In this document: positions 8,659 through 18,389 of the stretch, one piece after another | Layout of the letters: each line of letters begins with the position of its first letter | How positions within the stretch are numbered: the stretch's first letter is position 1 | NCBI GenBank assembly: GCA_934630815.1 | Contig: CAKTWI010000008.1 | Coordinates: 18,412-82,411 of the forward strand | Direction of reading: 5' to 3' | DNA: 64,000 bases | Source of the DNA: an uncultured Senegalimassilia sp. | GTDB lineage: Bacteria > Actinomycetota > Coriobacteriia > Coriobacteriales > Eggerthellaceae | Program-made: the position numbers and the translations under genes | Notes under the pieces: model-generated | Seen by the model: the letters and a program-made list of their open reading frames with translations, nothing else | What the model was told of the DNA's origin: nothing | The model's database searches: none

Positions 8659-9837
8659 CTACAGCATCTCGATGAATGCGCCCAGGCGGGTTTCCACCTG
8701 GCCGGCATCGTTGGTGGAATAATCGGTTTCAAGCTTCATATAGGGCACGCCAGCCTGCTCGCAGGCGCGCTGCACGCGCACCGCCTCGATGTTGAAGGTG
8801 TGGCATGCCTGCAGCACCACTTCAACCACGCCGTCCACCTTGTATTTCTCCACCATGTCCATCATATGCTCGATGCGGCCGTCGTTGGGCGACATGACCG
8901 AGCAATTGATCTGCAGGTATCGGTCGGAGATGGCGCGCAGGATGTCGGGCGCGTCCTCGTCGACGAGCATGCCCTGCGTGCGCTCGCCCGAGCAATCGTC
9001 GATGCACACGATCACGCCGCCGGCGCGCTCGGCGGTCATGCCCACCTTCTGGATGACGCCGCCGGTGGGGCAGCCCGTGATCATGATGCGCTTTGCGCTG
9101 GCGGAAACCGGACGCTCCCCGGCCTCGTAGGCGCTGCGGCGCTTTTCCGCCAGGTCCTCGAGGGTTTGCGCATAGGAATCAACATCGAAGCTGAACGTTG
9201 CGCGCAGCAAGGTGGCCATAAGCTCCACGCCGCTCATGGCGGGAGGCTCGTTTTGCTGCAGGTTGTACAGGCCCATCATGGCGCGACGGACGCGGTTGCG
9301 TTTGCGCACCGCCTCGCGCAGCGCCTCGTCGGTGATCTCCACATCGAAGCGCTGCTCGAGCTCCTGTTTGAGCAGCTTGCATTCCTCGTACCAGATGTCG
9401 CCGGCGTAGGCGCGGTTGCGAGCCTGAGGCAGCTGCATGACATGCACCGGCTTGATGTCGGCGAGCAGCTCGTACATCTTCTTCTTGCCGTCGCACGTGG
9501 TTTCGCCCAAAATCATGTCGCTGAAGTAGGTGAAAGGGCATTTGTCGGTGAGCGCGAAGCCATACGTGCCCTTGATGAGCGGGCACAGGTTTTTCGGCAG
9601 CACCGTCTCGGCATCGGGGATGGTCTCGTTGTTCATGCCGCACAGGCCCACCGCGCCCGCGCCCGCGGCGTCCACCAGCTCAAGCGGGCTGTAGGAGCAC
9701 AGGTAGCCGCACAGTTTGCCGCCTTCCTGCTTGTAGTTCATGGCGTTGACGAAGCTGGCGCGGCGCGCCTCGTCGAAGGTGCCGTAGATGCCGGGCAGGT
9801 CGATGGGCACCGCCGGCTCGTTTGCGGGGTCGAACAT
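8659..9837 (-). CDS. Double-cubane cluster / 2-hydroxyacyl-CoA dehydratase-like protein (HgdB family)
   Basis: A 392-residue protein of the HgdB/BcrC family. Single-subunit members hold an [8Fe-9S] double cubane and perform ATP-dependent low-potential reductions with an activase partner. Cysteines fit cluster binding: [70 protein letters not shown] and QACHTFN. The [11 protein letters not shown] has AGAGG 5 nt upstream. It leads the operon DCCP-yedF-DUF3343. The activase is at 5632-6399. No CoA-transferase or second dehydratase subunit is present, so I favour a DCCP-type role over hydroxyacyl-CoA dehydration. The true substrate is unknown. Confidence 0.88.
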   Translation of the reverse strand: MFDPANEPAVPIDLPGIYGTFDEARRASFVNAMNYKQEGGKLCGYLCSYSPLELVDAAGAGAVGLCGMNNETIPDAETVLPKNLCPLIKGTYGFALTDKCPFTYFSDMILGETTCDGKKKMYELLADIKPVHVMQLPQARNRAYAGDIWYEECKLLKQELEQRFDVEITDEALREAVRKRNRVRRAMMGLYNLQQNEPPAMSGVELMATLLRATFSFDVDSYAQTLEDLAEKRRSAYEAGERPVSASAKRIMITGCPTGGVIQKVGMTAERAGGVIVCIDDCSGERTQGMLVDEDAPDILRAISDRYLQINCSVMSPNDGRIEHMMDMVEKYKVDGVVEVVLQACHTFNIEAVRVQRACEQAGVPYMKLETDYSTNDAGQVETRLGAFIEML

Positions 9838-10001
9838 GAAAGCCTCTATTCGTTTCTCGTCTGTGATGATGCGCGCAAAAGGGCATGCGCTGATAACGCA
9901 AGCGTGCTTGCGTATGCAGAATGATGCGCGCCCGATGGCAGAAAACGGCGCGTCTTTCGACCGACTATAGCACCGCCGCCCAACCTCGCCTTCGCGCAAA
10001 A

Positions 10002-10039
10002 CGAAAACGGCACCTGCAATCCGCAAGTGCCGTTTTCGA
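10002..10039 (-). terminator. Terminator of the FNT channel gene
   Basis: AAAACGGCAC (10004-10013) pairs with GTGCCGTTTT (10027-10036) around a 13-nt loop, 34 nt after the stop of the minus-strand channel gene and followed by a T-rich run. The DCCP operon promoter must lie between here and 9838. A TATAGT hexamer on the minus strand (9964-9969) is a weak -10 candidate. Confidence 0.75.
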
Positions 10040-10072
10040 AGTCGATGTTGACGCGAATGCGCAACCGCAACG

Positions 10073-10915
10073 CTACTTCGCGTTGTTCCTAGCGTACACG
10101 AACCAGTAGGCAAGGCCGATCAGGACGCCGCCGATGATGTTGCCCACCGTCGCGGCGGACAGGTTGTACAGGATGGCAGTCACGTCAAGCGCGCCGGCGT
10201 TGGCGACCGCAGCGCCAAACCCGGCGGACTTCATGAGCAGGCCCGTGGGCAGGAAGAACATGTTCGCCACGCAGTGCTCGAAGCCGGCTGCCACGAAGAA
10301 GCTGATGGGAAGCATGATGCCGAGGACCTTGTCCACCACGGTACGCGCGGAGAAGCCGATCCACACTGCCAGGCACACCATGACGTTGCACATGATGCCC
10401 TTGGCCATGAGCACGAGCCAATCAGGGGTGACCTTGCCGACGGCCACCGACACCATGGCGTCGCCAACGGCGCCGCCGTTCATAGCGCCGACGCCGCACC
10501 AATAGATGAGCGCCACCACGATAAGCGAGCCGGCAAGGTTGCCAAGCCACACGATGACCCAGTTGCGCACCAGACCGCCAAGCTTGATCTTCTTTGAAGC
10601 CAGGCCCGTGACCATGAGCATGTTGCCGGTGAACAGCTCGGCGCCGCAGCACAGCACGAGCACCAGGCCCAAGCTGAAGCAGATGCCGCCGACCATGCGC
10701 TGAGCGGCGAACGGCACGGCCGAATCGCCCAAGAATACCAGGAAATACGTTGCGCCGAACGCGATGAACGCACCGGCGAGCATTGCCAGCACGAAGCACT
10801 TCGCGCCCGCCATGCCGGCCTTGCCCACGGCCAGCGTCTCGGCCTTCGCCTCGATCTCGGCGGGGCCGAGCGCATCAGGTCGTAGGGCTTTCACATCCGA
10901 TTGATCCATTGCCAT
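10073..10915 (-). CDS. focA: Formate/nitrite transporter family channel (FocA-like)
   Basis: Pentameric FNT-family membrane channel, 280 residues with six membrane spans. Family motifs are clear: [50 protein letters not shown] and [15 protein letters not shown] with the pore histidine. Sequence style is closest to formate channels. Because it lies between the DCCP/YedF genes and divergent selA, transport of formate (for a Sec-containing formate dehydrogenase elsewhere) or of hydrosulfide/hydroselenide are both possible. FNT proteins include HS- channels. The start MAMDQSD follows GGGAGAGG by 5 nt. Confidence 0.93.
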   Translation of the reverse strand: MAMDQSDVKALRPDALGPAEIEAKAETLAVGKAGMAGAKCFVLAMLAGAFIAFGATYFLVFLGDSAVPFAAQRMVGGICFSLGLVLVLCCGAELFTGNMLMVTGLASKKIKLGGLVRNWVIVWLGNLAGSLIVVALIYWCGVGAMNGGAVGDAMVSVAVGKVTPDWLVLMAKGIMCNVMVCLAVWIGFSARTVVDKVLGIMLPISFFVAAGFEHCVANMFFLPTGLLMKSAGFGAAVANAGALDVTAILYNLSAATVGNIIGGVLIGLAYWFVYARNNAK

Positions 10916-11092
10916 GGAAACCTCTCCCTGTTCGCGATCTTTCGTCTTTAGGAAAAACACGGTAATTCTTACATGACAACGCACATGAAACGACCTCATT
11001 GGCGCGAACGGCGTGAATTGACCCGTCTGCGATAGCATTTGCCGGGCATTTGGCGCACTCGCCGCCTTGCCCCGAGCCGTTGCGAGCTTGCC

Positions 11093-11101
11093 TGCTATAT
11101 T
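11093..11101 (+). promoter_or_regulatory. Candidate extended -10 promoter of selAB
   Basis: TGC-TATATT (extended -10 form) lies 68 nt upstream of the selA start in the divergent gap between the FNT channel and selA. No convincing -35 is visible, which is tolerated by extended -10 promoters. Assigned by eye only. Confidence 0.35.
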
Positions 11102-11168
11102 GAGGTACGGAAAACCTGCGGCACCGCGTATAAACGGTGCCGCCGCACGCTATAAGGAAAGAGGATCC

Positions 11169-12632
11169 ATGCCCGAACCACGTACCGACCTTTTACGCGC
11201 ATTGCCCCAGGTCGAAGAGCTTATGCATGCCGCCCCTATGAAGGCGCTCGAGGCCATCGTCCCCCGCTCCATGCTCATCGACCGCGCCCGTGCAGCCGTG
11301 GATGCGCATCGCCAGCTCATCTTGGCGGGAAAGGCGGACAAGGTCGACGTCGAGGCTATCTTGACCGATGCCGTCAACAGCGCGCTGGCAACGCTGCGCC
11401 CGAGCCTCAGGCGCGTCATCAACGCAACCGGCGTGGTCATCCACACCAACCTCGGCCGCAGCGTGCTTGCCGAGCCCGCCGTGCAGGCGGTTGTGGAAGC
11501 GGCGCGCGGCTATTCCACGCTTGAATACAGCATCGAGAACATGGCGCGTGGAAGCCGTCACAACCATGTGGAGCATCTGATTTGCGCGCTTACCGGCGCC
11601 GAGGCGGCCATAGCCGTGAACAACAACGCGGCGGCCGTCATGATGGTGCTCGCCGAGTTCGCCGCAGGCCACGAGGCCATCGTCAGCCGAGGCGAGCTCG
11701 TCGAAATCGGCGGCAGCTTCCGCGTACCCGACATCATGGCCCAATCAAACGCGCGCATGGTGGAGGTTGGCGCCACGAACAAGACGCATGCCTTCGACTA
11801 CGAGCGCGCCATCACGCCCGACACCGCCATGCTGCTCAAGGTGCACCCTTCCAACTACCGCATGATCGGCTTCACCGAAAGCGTCTCGAAGATCGACCTA
11901 CGGCGCATCGCCGATGCGGAGAACGCCCGCCGCGCCGCCGCCGGCGAAGCCTGCCCCGAACTGCTGGTCTACGAGGACCAGGGCTCGGGCGCCTTCATGC
12001 ACCTCGACGTGTTCGGCGAATACGCCGAGCCCACGGTGTGCGAATCGCTTGCCGAGGGGTGCGACCTGGTCAGCTTCTCGGGCGATAAGCTGCTCGGCGG
12101 CCCCCAGGCCGGCATCGTGGTGGGCCGAAAGGAATACATCGACCGCCTGAAGAAGCATCCGCTCGCCCGCGCGCTGCGCCTGGACAAGATGACGCTCGCC
12201 GCCCTTGAGGCTACGCTGCGCCTGTATCTGGACCCCGAGGACGCGCGTCGCCGCATCCCCACCCTACGCATGCTCACCGAAGACGCCGAAACGGTGCGCG
12301 AACGCGCCGAGGCGCTGATGGCGGCCCTAGCCGAGCGCGTGACGCCCGGCCAAGCGCACCTGGAGATCGTGGAGGAAACGGGCCGCGCGGGTGGAGGATC
12401 GCTTCCCATGTGCGACATCCCCACGTTCTGCGTGCGCATGCGCTTCGAGGATGGCAACGCGCAAGGCTGCGAGGAGCACCTCCAGCGAAAGCGCGACGTG
12501 CCCGTGATCGGGCGCATCAAGCGCGAATGCGTGCTCTTCGATGCACGCACCATCACCGAAGAGGATATCCCCGAGATCGCCTGCGCCGTGGCCAGCTATT
12601 TCACGGCCATCGAAGGGCGAAAGGAGTCGTAG
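11169..12632 (+). CDS. selA: L-seryl-tRNA(Sec) selenium transferase
   Basis: PLP enzyme that converts seryl-tRNA(Sec) to selenocysteyl-tRNA(Sec) using selenophosphate. The 487 residues include [15 protein letters not shown] (near 90), [20 protein letters not shown] and the PLP lysine in [14 protein letters not shown] (near 310). The ATG has AGGAAAGAGG 4 nt upstream. selB follows after 6 nt, so the two form an operon. Confidence 0.97.
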   Translation: MPEPRTDLLRALPQVEELMHAAPMKALEAIVPRSMLIDRARAAVDAHRQLILAGKADKVDVEAILTDAVNSALATLRPSLRRVINATGVVIHTNLGRSVLAEPAVQAVVEAARGYSTLEYSIENMARGSRHNHVEHLICALTGAEAAIAVNNNAAAVMMVLAEFAAGHEAIVSRGELVEIGGSFRVPDIMAQSNARMVEVGATNKTHAFDYERAITPDTAMLLKVHPSNYRMIGFTESVSKIDLRRIADAENARRAAAGEACPELLVYEDQGSGAFMHLDVFGEYAEPTVCESLAEGCDLVSFSGDKLLGGPQAGIVVGRKEYIDRLKKHPLARALRLDKMTLAALEATLRLYLDPEDARRRIPTLRMLTEDAETVRERAEALMAALAERVTPGQAHLEIVEETGRAGGGSLPMCDIPTFCVRMRFEDGNAQGCEEHLQRKRDVPVIGRIKRECVLFDARTITEEDIPEIACAVASYFTAIEGRKES

Positions 12633-12638
12633 CGCGCC

Positions 12639-14573
12639 ATGGAAACCGAATCGAAACGAGACCTGGTGCTCGGAACCGCTGGCCACATCGACCACGGTAA
12701 ATCCACCTTGGTCCAGGCGCTCACCGGCACCGACCCGGACAGGTTGAGCGAGGAAAAGCAGCGAGGCATCACCATCGAGCTCGGCTTCGCTCAGCTTAAG
12801 CTGCCCGACGGAAGCGCCATGGGCGTGGTCGACGTCCCGGGGCACGAGCGCTTCGTGCGCCAGATGATCGCGGGTTCCACCGGCATCGACGTGGCGCTGC
12901 TGTGCATCGCCGCCGATGACGGCATCATGCCGCAAACCGAGGAGCACCTGGCGGTGCTGCAGCTTCTGGCCGTGCCCACCTGCGTGGTGGCGCTGACGAA
13001 ATGCGATCTGGTGGACGAGGAATGGGTGCTGTTTATGGAAGACGAGGTGCGCTCGCGCCTGGCTTCTACGCCGTATGCCCAGGCCACCATCGTGCCTGTT
13101 TCCGCACGAACCGGACAGGGTCTGGACGAACTGCGGAAAGCCATACAGCTTGCGGCCCGCGCCACCGCCGGCCGCGCAGAGCAGGAGGCGATGCGCCTGC
13201 CCGTGGACCGCAGCTTCACCATCAAAGGCGCGGGGACCGTTGTCACGGGAACGCTATGGAGCGGCATCGCGCATGTCGGCGACGAGGTGGAGGTGCTGCC
13301 CTCGGGCCTGCGCACGCGCATCCGCGGCATCCAGGTGCACGGGCAGGCGGTGGAGCAGGCAGCGTCAGGGCACCGCACCGCGCTGAACCTGAACGCCGTG
13401 ACCACCGACGACGTGCGGCCGGGCAGCTTCATCTGCACGCCCGATGCCGTGACGCCCACCGACCACTTCGATGCGGACATCACCTATCTGGGCATCCCCA
13501 ACCAGGACAAGCCGCTTGAAACCGGCTGCCGCGTGCACGTTGCGCATGGCACCACGGAGTGCATCGGGCGCGTGCTGCTCATGGATGACGTGAAAAGCAT
13601 CTCCCGAGGTCAAACGGCTGCAGCGCAGATTCGTACCGAATGCGATTTACCGGTTGCATACGGTGACCGATTCGTCATCCGTTCATACTCCCCCGTCCAC
13701 GTGATCGGCGGCGGCGTGGTGCTGCGCGCCCACCCGAAACGCACCACCACGGTAAGCGAGGTGGACCGAACGCTGCTCGATGCGCTACGCGCGGGAGATG
13801 GTGCGAAGGCGACGCAAACCGCCTTCAATGCGGCCGAGTTCCCCGTGACGCCCGCCGAGATCGCCCACGCAACCGGGCTTCCCCTCACGCAAACCGCTGA
13901 TGAGCTTGAAGCGCTCGCCGAACGCGGCACTGCAGAGAAGCTGTCCGGGGCCGCGGGAGCGAGCATCCGGTTCGCAGCCAAACGCATGCTGCAGAAGCTT
14001 TCGGGGGCGATCGAGAACGCATTGCTGCGCTTCCATAGCGCAAACCCCGCGGCAACCGGCATATCGAAAGACGCGTTGCGCCAAGCCTGCATGCCCCGCT
14101 GCGCGCCCGACGCCTTCGACGCGGTGCTTGCGCGCGCATGCGCGGAAGGCAAAGCCGTGGCCGATGGCGGCATGATAAGCCACCCGCAAGCCGGTGCCGG
14201 CGCCCGCAAACTCGAGGAAGACAATGCCGAAAAGCTGGCCGAGCTGCTAGCTACGGCGGGCCCGAAACCGCCTACGGTTACCGACCTGCTCAAGCAGGCC
14301 GACCTGGCGTCAAAGCAAGGCTACAAAGCGCTCGGGCTGCTGGAGAGGCAAGGCCGTGCCGTCAAGGCCAGCGAGGAGTTCTACTTCGATGCCGACGCAC
14401 TTGCCTCGCTCGAGCAGGCGGTTCGAGACGCATTGGCGAACGGCCCCGCTTCCGCGGCCGACCTCAAAGACGCCATGGGCCTGAGCCGCAAACACGCCAT
14501 CCCCGTGCTCGAGCACTTCGACGATACGGGCATCACCCGCCGCGTCGGCGACGCTCGCGAGCTGGCAAGCTAA
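12639..14573 (+). CDS. selB: Selenocysteine-specific elongation factor
   Basis: EF-Tu-like GTPase that carries Sec-tRNA to the ribosome and binds the SECIS hairpin with C-terminal winged helices. The 644 residues show G1 GHIDHGKST, switch [14 protein letters not shown] and TKCD for guanine recognition. Domains II/III follow, then about 280 residues of winged-helix repeats ending [31 protein letters not shown]. Length agrees with bacterial SelB. It lies 6 nt after selA. Confidence 0.97.
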   Translation: METESKRDLVLGTAGHIDHGKSTLVQALTGTDPDRLSEEKQRGITIELGFAQLKLPDGSAMGVVDVPGHERFVRQMIAGSTGIDVALLCIAADDGIMPQTEEHLAVLQLLAVPTCVVALTKCDLVDEEWVLFMEDEVRSRLASTPYAQATIVPVSARTGQGLDELRKAIQLAARATAGRAEQEAMRLPVDRSFTIKGAGTVVTGTLWSGIAHVGDEVEVLPSGLRTRIRGIQVHGQAVEQAASGHRTALNLNAVTTDDVRPGSFICTPDAVTPTDHFDADITYLGIPNQDKPLETGCRVHVAHGTTECIGRVLLMDDVKSISRGQTAAAQIRTECDLPVAYGDRFVIRSYSPVHVIGGGVVLRAHPKRTTTVSEVDRTLLDALRAGDGAKATQTAFNAAEFPVTPAEIAHATGLPLTQTADELEALAERGTAEKLSGAAGASIRFAAKRMLQKLSGAIENALLRFHSANPAATGISKDALRQACMPRCAPDAFDAVLARACAEGKAVADGGMISHPQAGAGARKLEEDNAEKLAELLATAGPKPPTVTDLLKQADLASKQGYKALGLLERQGRAVKASEEFYFDADALASLEQAVRDALANGPASAADLKDAMGLSRKHAIPVLEHFDDTGITRRVGDARELAS

Positions 14574-14663
14574 TCGAAAACGCCCGATCGGGGTTGCAAC
14601 AAACCGATTCAAACGCCCACCGCCGAATGCGAATCCCGTTCAAACGCACGGTGGGCATACATG

Positions 14664-14696
14664 CGCCTCCCTTCCGCTATGCATGGAAGGGAGGCG
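14664..14696 (+). terminator. selAB terminator
   Basis: A perfect 12-bp inverted repeat (CGCCTCCCTTCC with GGAAGGGAGGCG, 9-nt loop) followed by TTGTCGCTTT, 90 nt after the selB stop. A second, weaker pair (GCCCACCG / CGGTGGGC) sits at about 14618-14656. Nothing else is seen between selB and selC. Confidence 0.7.
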
Positions 14697-14772
14697 TTGT
14701 CGCTTTCAGGGCGAACGGAAAACGAACCGTCAACCCGATAACCGGCAATGCTCCGCAGGAAACAACGACGCA

Positions 14773-14802
14773 TATAAAAAGGAGCCTCGAAAGACTCCTT
14801 TT
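14773..14802 (-). terminator. selC terminator
   Basis: On the minus strand AAAAGGAG (14777-14784 complement) pairs with CTCCTTTT around a 10-nt loop. It is followed by T and begins 10 nt after the 3' end of the selenocysteine tRNA. Confidence 0.75.
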
Positions 14803-14812
14803 GCGTCTTATA

Positions 14813-14909
14813 TGGCGGAGACGCGTGCGAATCGAACACACCCGAGACGTTCTGCGCGCCTCACAACGGCTTTGAAGGCCGCGGGGCCCACCAGGACCCA
14901 TCCATCTCC
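14813..14909 (-). tRNA. selC: Selenocysteine tRNA (anticodon UCA), CCA encoded
   Basis: A 97-nt gene. The acceptor stem GGAGATG pairs with CGTCTCC and is followed by GCCA. There is a 6-bp D stem GGGTCC/GGGCCC, anticodon stem CGGC/GCCG with loop CTTCAAA (anticodon TCA), a long variable arm GAGGCG/CGTCTC and a T arm GTGTG-TTCGATT-CGCAC. The 6-bp D stem, long extra arm and UCA anticodon are diagnostic of bacterial tRNA-Sec. The eighth acceptor pair would be G-G as I draw it. A -10 like TACAAT lies at 14927-14932. The gene converges on selAB. Confidence 0.95.
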
Positions 14910-15012
14910 ACGTGATTGCATCATTGATTGTACCCGAACCGTAACCTGATGCGGCCCCATTCGATAAACGGCGCTTTATTTCCAAAAAATGGTTGGATAG
15001 CAGTAACAAATA

Positions 15013-16545
15013 CTAGGATTCACGCAAAAACAGGACGCCGATAAGCGTGAGCACGACCATCGCGATTCCCATCATGCCCGCTGCCGCGATCACCCGTTGT
15101 TTGAGCGAAGGCCGTTCAAACCACGCGAAGAGCTTCTCTAGCGGCCGGGTGTCGACGAACAACGGGATCATCCAGTCCATGGCCAGCCACACGCATACAT
15201 ACGATACCGCGCATGCGACTGCAGGTAAACGCGCCATGTCCCCTTGCGGGTTCATGCCGGAGGCGACACATGCGTAGCCCATGAACACGCCCCAAGAAGC
15301 CACCAGGATATCCCATACCGCCCCCACGCCTAACGGCAGGCGGTGCGCGACGCCGGACCAAAACTCCCACAGCCATCGCAAGGCGGCTCTTGCGCCGTGC
15401 ACAAAAGCATCGAATCTTCCCCACTCCTTGGCGCCACCCGATACCGATGCAAACGGCAGCGTAGCCGATAAAGCCGGCTCCACTGCATAAGGCGTTGCGC
15501 AAGCGCAACCCGAATCAGCAACATGCGAGGCATTCCAAGGCCGCGAACCGCCATCCATGCCGAAACCAGGGTTGGACCCGGAATCTTGCACACAACCCGC
15601 TTCGGCAGCAAGGACTCCTCGTCGAAGGTCACCGACGCCCTGCACGCCATCCGCTCCGCAAGCCGATCCACCACTCCGGATATCACCGGCACCCTGCGCG
15701 TAATACGCTTCAGCAGCAGCGGTTTTCCGTCGATAATCAACGGGGCGCCCCACCGCGTACATGAACGCCGCGCGCATCGCCGCCACCGACCCGAAGCGGT
15801 CAGCGGGATCGAAAGCCGTCGCCTGGGCCACCACGTCGCGCATCGATTCAGGAACCCCATGCGCACGCAAGCGCTGCTGCACCGTCGAGGGAACGGGCGT
15901 CTCCTCGCATAGCAGGTAAAACAGCAGCATACCAAGCGCATAGATATCGCTGCGCACATCGGTCTGACCGTAACCGAACTGCTCAGGCGGCGCATACGCG
16001 CGCGTTCCGAAATGGCTCGTATCGCACACGGCGTCCTTGTCGAAGGTACGGGCGATGCCCAGGTCTATCACCAAGACCGTATCACCCTCCACCATGAAGT
16101 TCGATGGCTTGATGTCGCGATGGATAAGCGGCGGGTCGAAACGGTTATGCAGCTCGGCGATGGCGTCGCATATGCCGGGGAACAGCCGCTTGGCCACATC
16201 AAGGGACGGACCGGTTTCGTAGAGCTCATCGGCAAGCGTGCGTCCGGGCACGAACTCCATCACCACCGCATCCTGCTCACCCAACGAATAGCAATCAATG
16301 ATGTGCGGCAGGTGCAGAAACCGTTTACCCTGCCGCTGCGCAGCCAGCACCCGCCCGTACGCGCCACCCAGCCCCGATTCGGCTTCGAACACCTTGCGCA
16401 CGTAGGGGCCCTGCTCGGCACCGTTGGCCCCGACGAAGAACACGCGCTCCGTCCGCTCGTACCGGCCTTCCTTCAATACGGCATCCACGCGATAGCACTC
16501 ATCGCGCGCAAGGCTATCAAGATGTTGTTGGAGGGATTCGTTCAT
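15013..16545 (-). CDS. Membrane-anchored serine/threonine protein kinase
   Basis: A Hanks-type kinase of 510 residues. The N-terminal catalytic domain has the ATP lysine in YVRKVFE (near 55), catalytic LIHRDIKPSN (near 140), the metal-binding VIDLGIAR (DLG instead of DFG) and APPEQFGYGQTDVRSDIYALG. Residues of about 300-390 are a low-complexity linker. The last 110 hold several hydrophobic spans (IWD/ILVASWGVFMGYACVA, AVSYVCVWLAMDWMIPLF, MMGIAMVVLTLIGVLFL). The glycine loop is not canonical. The ATG MNESLQQH lacks a clear ribosome site. An HTH protein gene is next door, which may be a regulatory pair. Confidence 0.88.
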   Translation of the reverse strand: MNESLQQHLDSLARDECYRVDAVLKEGRYERTERVFFVGANGAEQGPYVRKVFEAESGLGGAYGRVLAAQRQGKRFLHLPHIIDCYSLGEQDAVVMEFVPGRTLADELYETGPSLDVAKRLFPGICDAIAELHNRFDPPLIHRDIKPSNFMVEGDTVLVIDLGIARTFDKDAVCDTSHFGTRAYAPPEQFGYGQTDVRSDIYALGMLLFYLLCEETPVPSTVQQRLRAHGVPESMRDVVAQATAFDPADRFGSVAAMRAAFMYAVGRPVDYRRKTAAAEAYYAQGAGDIRSGGSACGADGVQGVGDLRRGVLAAEAGCVQDSGSNPGFGMDGGSRPWNASHVADSGCACATPYAVEPALSATLPFASVSGGAKEWGRFDAFVHGARAALRWLWEFWSGVAHRLPLGVGAVWDILVASWGVFMGYACVASGMNPQGDMARLPAVACAVSYVCVWLAMDWMIPLFVDTRPLEKLFAWFERPSLKQRVIAAAGMMGIAMVVLTLIGVLFLRES

Positions 16546-16635
16546 AATTATGATGATGGTAGCAGATGCGCCGGCCCGCCAATGCCCGCATGCTGCAAAC
16601 GGGACCGGAAAGGCGGCGCTTCCCGGCACCGCCAG

Positions 16636-17046
16636 CTATTCGGTGATAGTATCCTCACGAAAGGCGTACAGCTGCTCATCGACGGCTTGCAGCGTTTCGC
16701 CATGGTTGATGCAGAAGATGATGATGGCGTCGCGGCGGTTCTTGCAATACAGCTCGTTGCAGCCGCCCGCCTGCAGCAGGCGGTTCGTCTCGCGCAGCGA
16801 CAGCTTCATGGCGAATGCCAGCTGCAGCAGTTTGTTGCGCGAGGGGTTGCGCTGACCGACGAAGATCTGATACCCGAATGTGGGGTTGATACCAGCTTGG
16901 CGCACCACCTCGGGGCGCCTCAAGCCACGCTCGTCGAGCAACTGCTGAAGATAATCGGGCAAGCTGCGACATGCAAGCTTGTGCTTGCTGGCGAATGCGG
17001 CAGGGTCAGGTGAATCGAGCAGCTCGTTGAGCAGGTCCTCGGTCAT
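16636..17046 (-). CDS. Helix-turn-helix protein paired with the kinase
   Basis: A 136-residue protein. Residues of about 35-95 look like an XRE-type HTH (LPDYLQQLLDERGLRRPEVV, GINPTFGYQIFVGQRNPSRN, KLLQLAFAMKLSLRETNRLL). The C-terminus has NELYCKNRRDAIIIFCI. It reads the same way as the kinase gene, 90 nt upstream. The start is uncertain: ATG 17046 as given, GTG 17058, or ATG 17106, which would add a very basic N-terminus (MEPRKRKPAKRRRKRR). It may be a substrate or partner of the kinase; that is inference. Confidence 0.7.
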   Translation of the reverse strand: MTEDLLNELLDSPDPAAFASKHKLACRSLPDYLQQLLDERGLRRPEVVRQAGINPTFGYQIFVGQRNPSRNKLLQLAFAMKLSLRETNRLLQAGGCNELYCKNRRDAIIIFCINHGETLQAVDEQLYAFREDTITE

Positions 17047-17176
17047 GGGTTCTTTCACTCGCCGCTTCCTTCTGCGCTTCGCCGGTTTTCGTTTCCTTGG
17101 TTCCATAGTAGCAAAGATATGCCCATCGGATACAGGCACGACCGCCCGACCCGATGAGCACGACCTTTCGCAAAAC

Positions 17177-17926
17177 TTAGACGATATCCCAAGAAACATC
17201 CGAACCGCGGCCGATGAAGGCGTTCTCGTACAGCACCTTCACCACGTCGCCTTCGAAGTACAGATTGCCCGAAACCGTGCCGCCTGCGGCAAGGGTGCCG
17301 GAATGCAACTCGTTGTCGCCATCGGTGTAGAACGCTTGCGAGCGCTGGGCACCTTGGGCATCCTCGGCCTTCCAATCGTACGGATTGAACGACGCCTGGC
17401 CGTTGCCGCTGTTCTGGTAAGTCACGCTCACCTGCGTGATCGGCTTTCCGTCATAGTTCTGAAGCCCGGTGACCACACCATCGACCGTGAGCACCAGGCC
17501 GTTCTTCAGCGTGATGGAGTTGCCAGCTGCCGCGGCCTGAGAATCATCGGCAGCGTCATCGGACGCAGGAGCGGTGGTCGCAGGCTGCTCGCTTGCCGGC
17601 TGCGGCGACACCGAGGTGCCGGAAAGCGCATCATCGATAGCTGAGCTGTACATGCTTTGCGTGGCCAGCACCACGGCGAAGGTTATGACATTCATCACCA
17701 CACCGGCGATGGACAGGCCCTTACCCGACTTCCTCCCCTTCACGCACGCGATCGTGCCGATGAGCGCGAGAACAAAGCCAATTGCGGCAAGCAAAGCCGA
17801 GAAATTGTTGATGATGGGCAGAAACGATGTCGCCAGGGCGATAATCCCCAGAACGAAGCCGGCGATTCCCAGCCCTGATTTCGACAGCTGTGGCGCCGGC
17901 GCGACTTGCACGGTGTTGGTTTCCAT
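17177..17926 (-). CDS. Membrane protein with DUF4190-like N-terminus and DUF4352-like C-terminus
   Basis: A 249-residue protein. Two close membrane spans near residues 20-65 (GIAGFVLGIIALATSFLPII, LLAAIGFVLALIGTIACV) and a third near 75-95 resemble DUF4190. A Ser/Ala/Gln-rich linker follows, then a beta-rich domain (LVLTVDGVVTGLQNY, QVSVTYQNSGNGQASFNPYDW, GTVSGNLYFEGDVVKVLYE) like DUF4352, probably outside the cell. The start METNTV is set by AAGGGAA. Function is unknown. Nearby kinase and HTH genes may be functionally linked. Confidence 0.75.
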   Translation of the reverse strand: METNTVQVAPAPQLSKSGLGIAGFVLGIIALATSFLPIINNFSALLAAIGFVLALIGTIACVKGRKSGKGLSIAGVVMNVITFAVVLATQSMYSSAIDDALSGTSVSPQPASEQPATTAPASDDAADDSQAAAAGNSITLKNGLVLTVDGVVTGLQNYDGKPITQVSVTYQNSGNGQASFNPYDWKAEDAQGAQRSQAFYTDGDNELHSGTLAAGGTVSGNLYFEGDVVKVLYENAFIGRGSDVSWDIV

Positions 17927-18389
17927 GAGCATTCCCTTTCCCTAAACGATGCACTGACGTGCTGAAACGATGTCAATGCTAAGGAAAGGTCCTTGTGATT
18001 TCATTAGCTGGCAGCTACGATTCCGAAACCTTTTCGGCGAAAAGGGAGGGCGGCCACATGCGAACGAGACCAAACCTCCTCACCGAAAAGGACTAGCTAC
18101 CGCATGCGAAAACAACGAAGCCCAACCGGTCACCATCGGTTACCGGTTGGGCTTCGGATCGGTTTCAGGACCCAAACTATCGAACTGCTCGCGATATCGA
18201 GCGCGGTGTGCACCCGCATACCCAGGCTATCACGCGGCTTTGAACCTGCAGCCCGGCCGCAACACCATGCGCAGATTGTGCATGCGTGCGCAGCTAGGCG
18301 GCATCAAGCGCGAATCACACCTGCACGCCCGGCACGCCACGCCAAGCAGCCGTCCTGCCCATGCGGTTAGCCTGCGTGTTGGTCGCAGA
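17927..18389. other. Intergenic region
   Basis: 463 bp without a convincing gene. It must hold the promoter of the DUF4190-like gene at its left end. A 14-bp perfect inverted repeat at 18117-18155 is listed separately as the likely end of the Kor operon. The stretch 18190-18389 shows no structure that I recognise. Confidence 0.6.
18117..18155 (-). terminator. Probable Kor operon terminator
   Basis: GAAGCCCAACCGGT (18117-18130) pairs perfectly with ACCGGTTGGGCTTC (18142-18155). Read on the minus strand it is followed by GTTGTTTTC. It lies about 235 nt after the gamma-subunit stop, which is distant, so the assignment is only probable. Confidence 0.55.

Noticed and set aside
8659-9837. Classical 2-hydroxyglutaryl-CoA dehydratase
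   Set aside because: Only one subunit-like gene is present and no CoA-transferase or HgdA partner; a single-subunit double-cubane protein fits better, though the substrate stays unknown.
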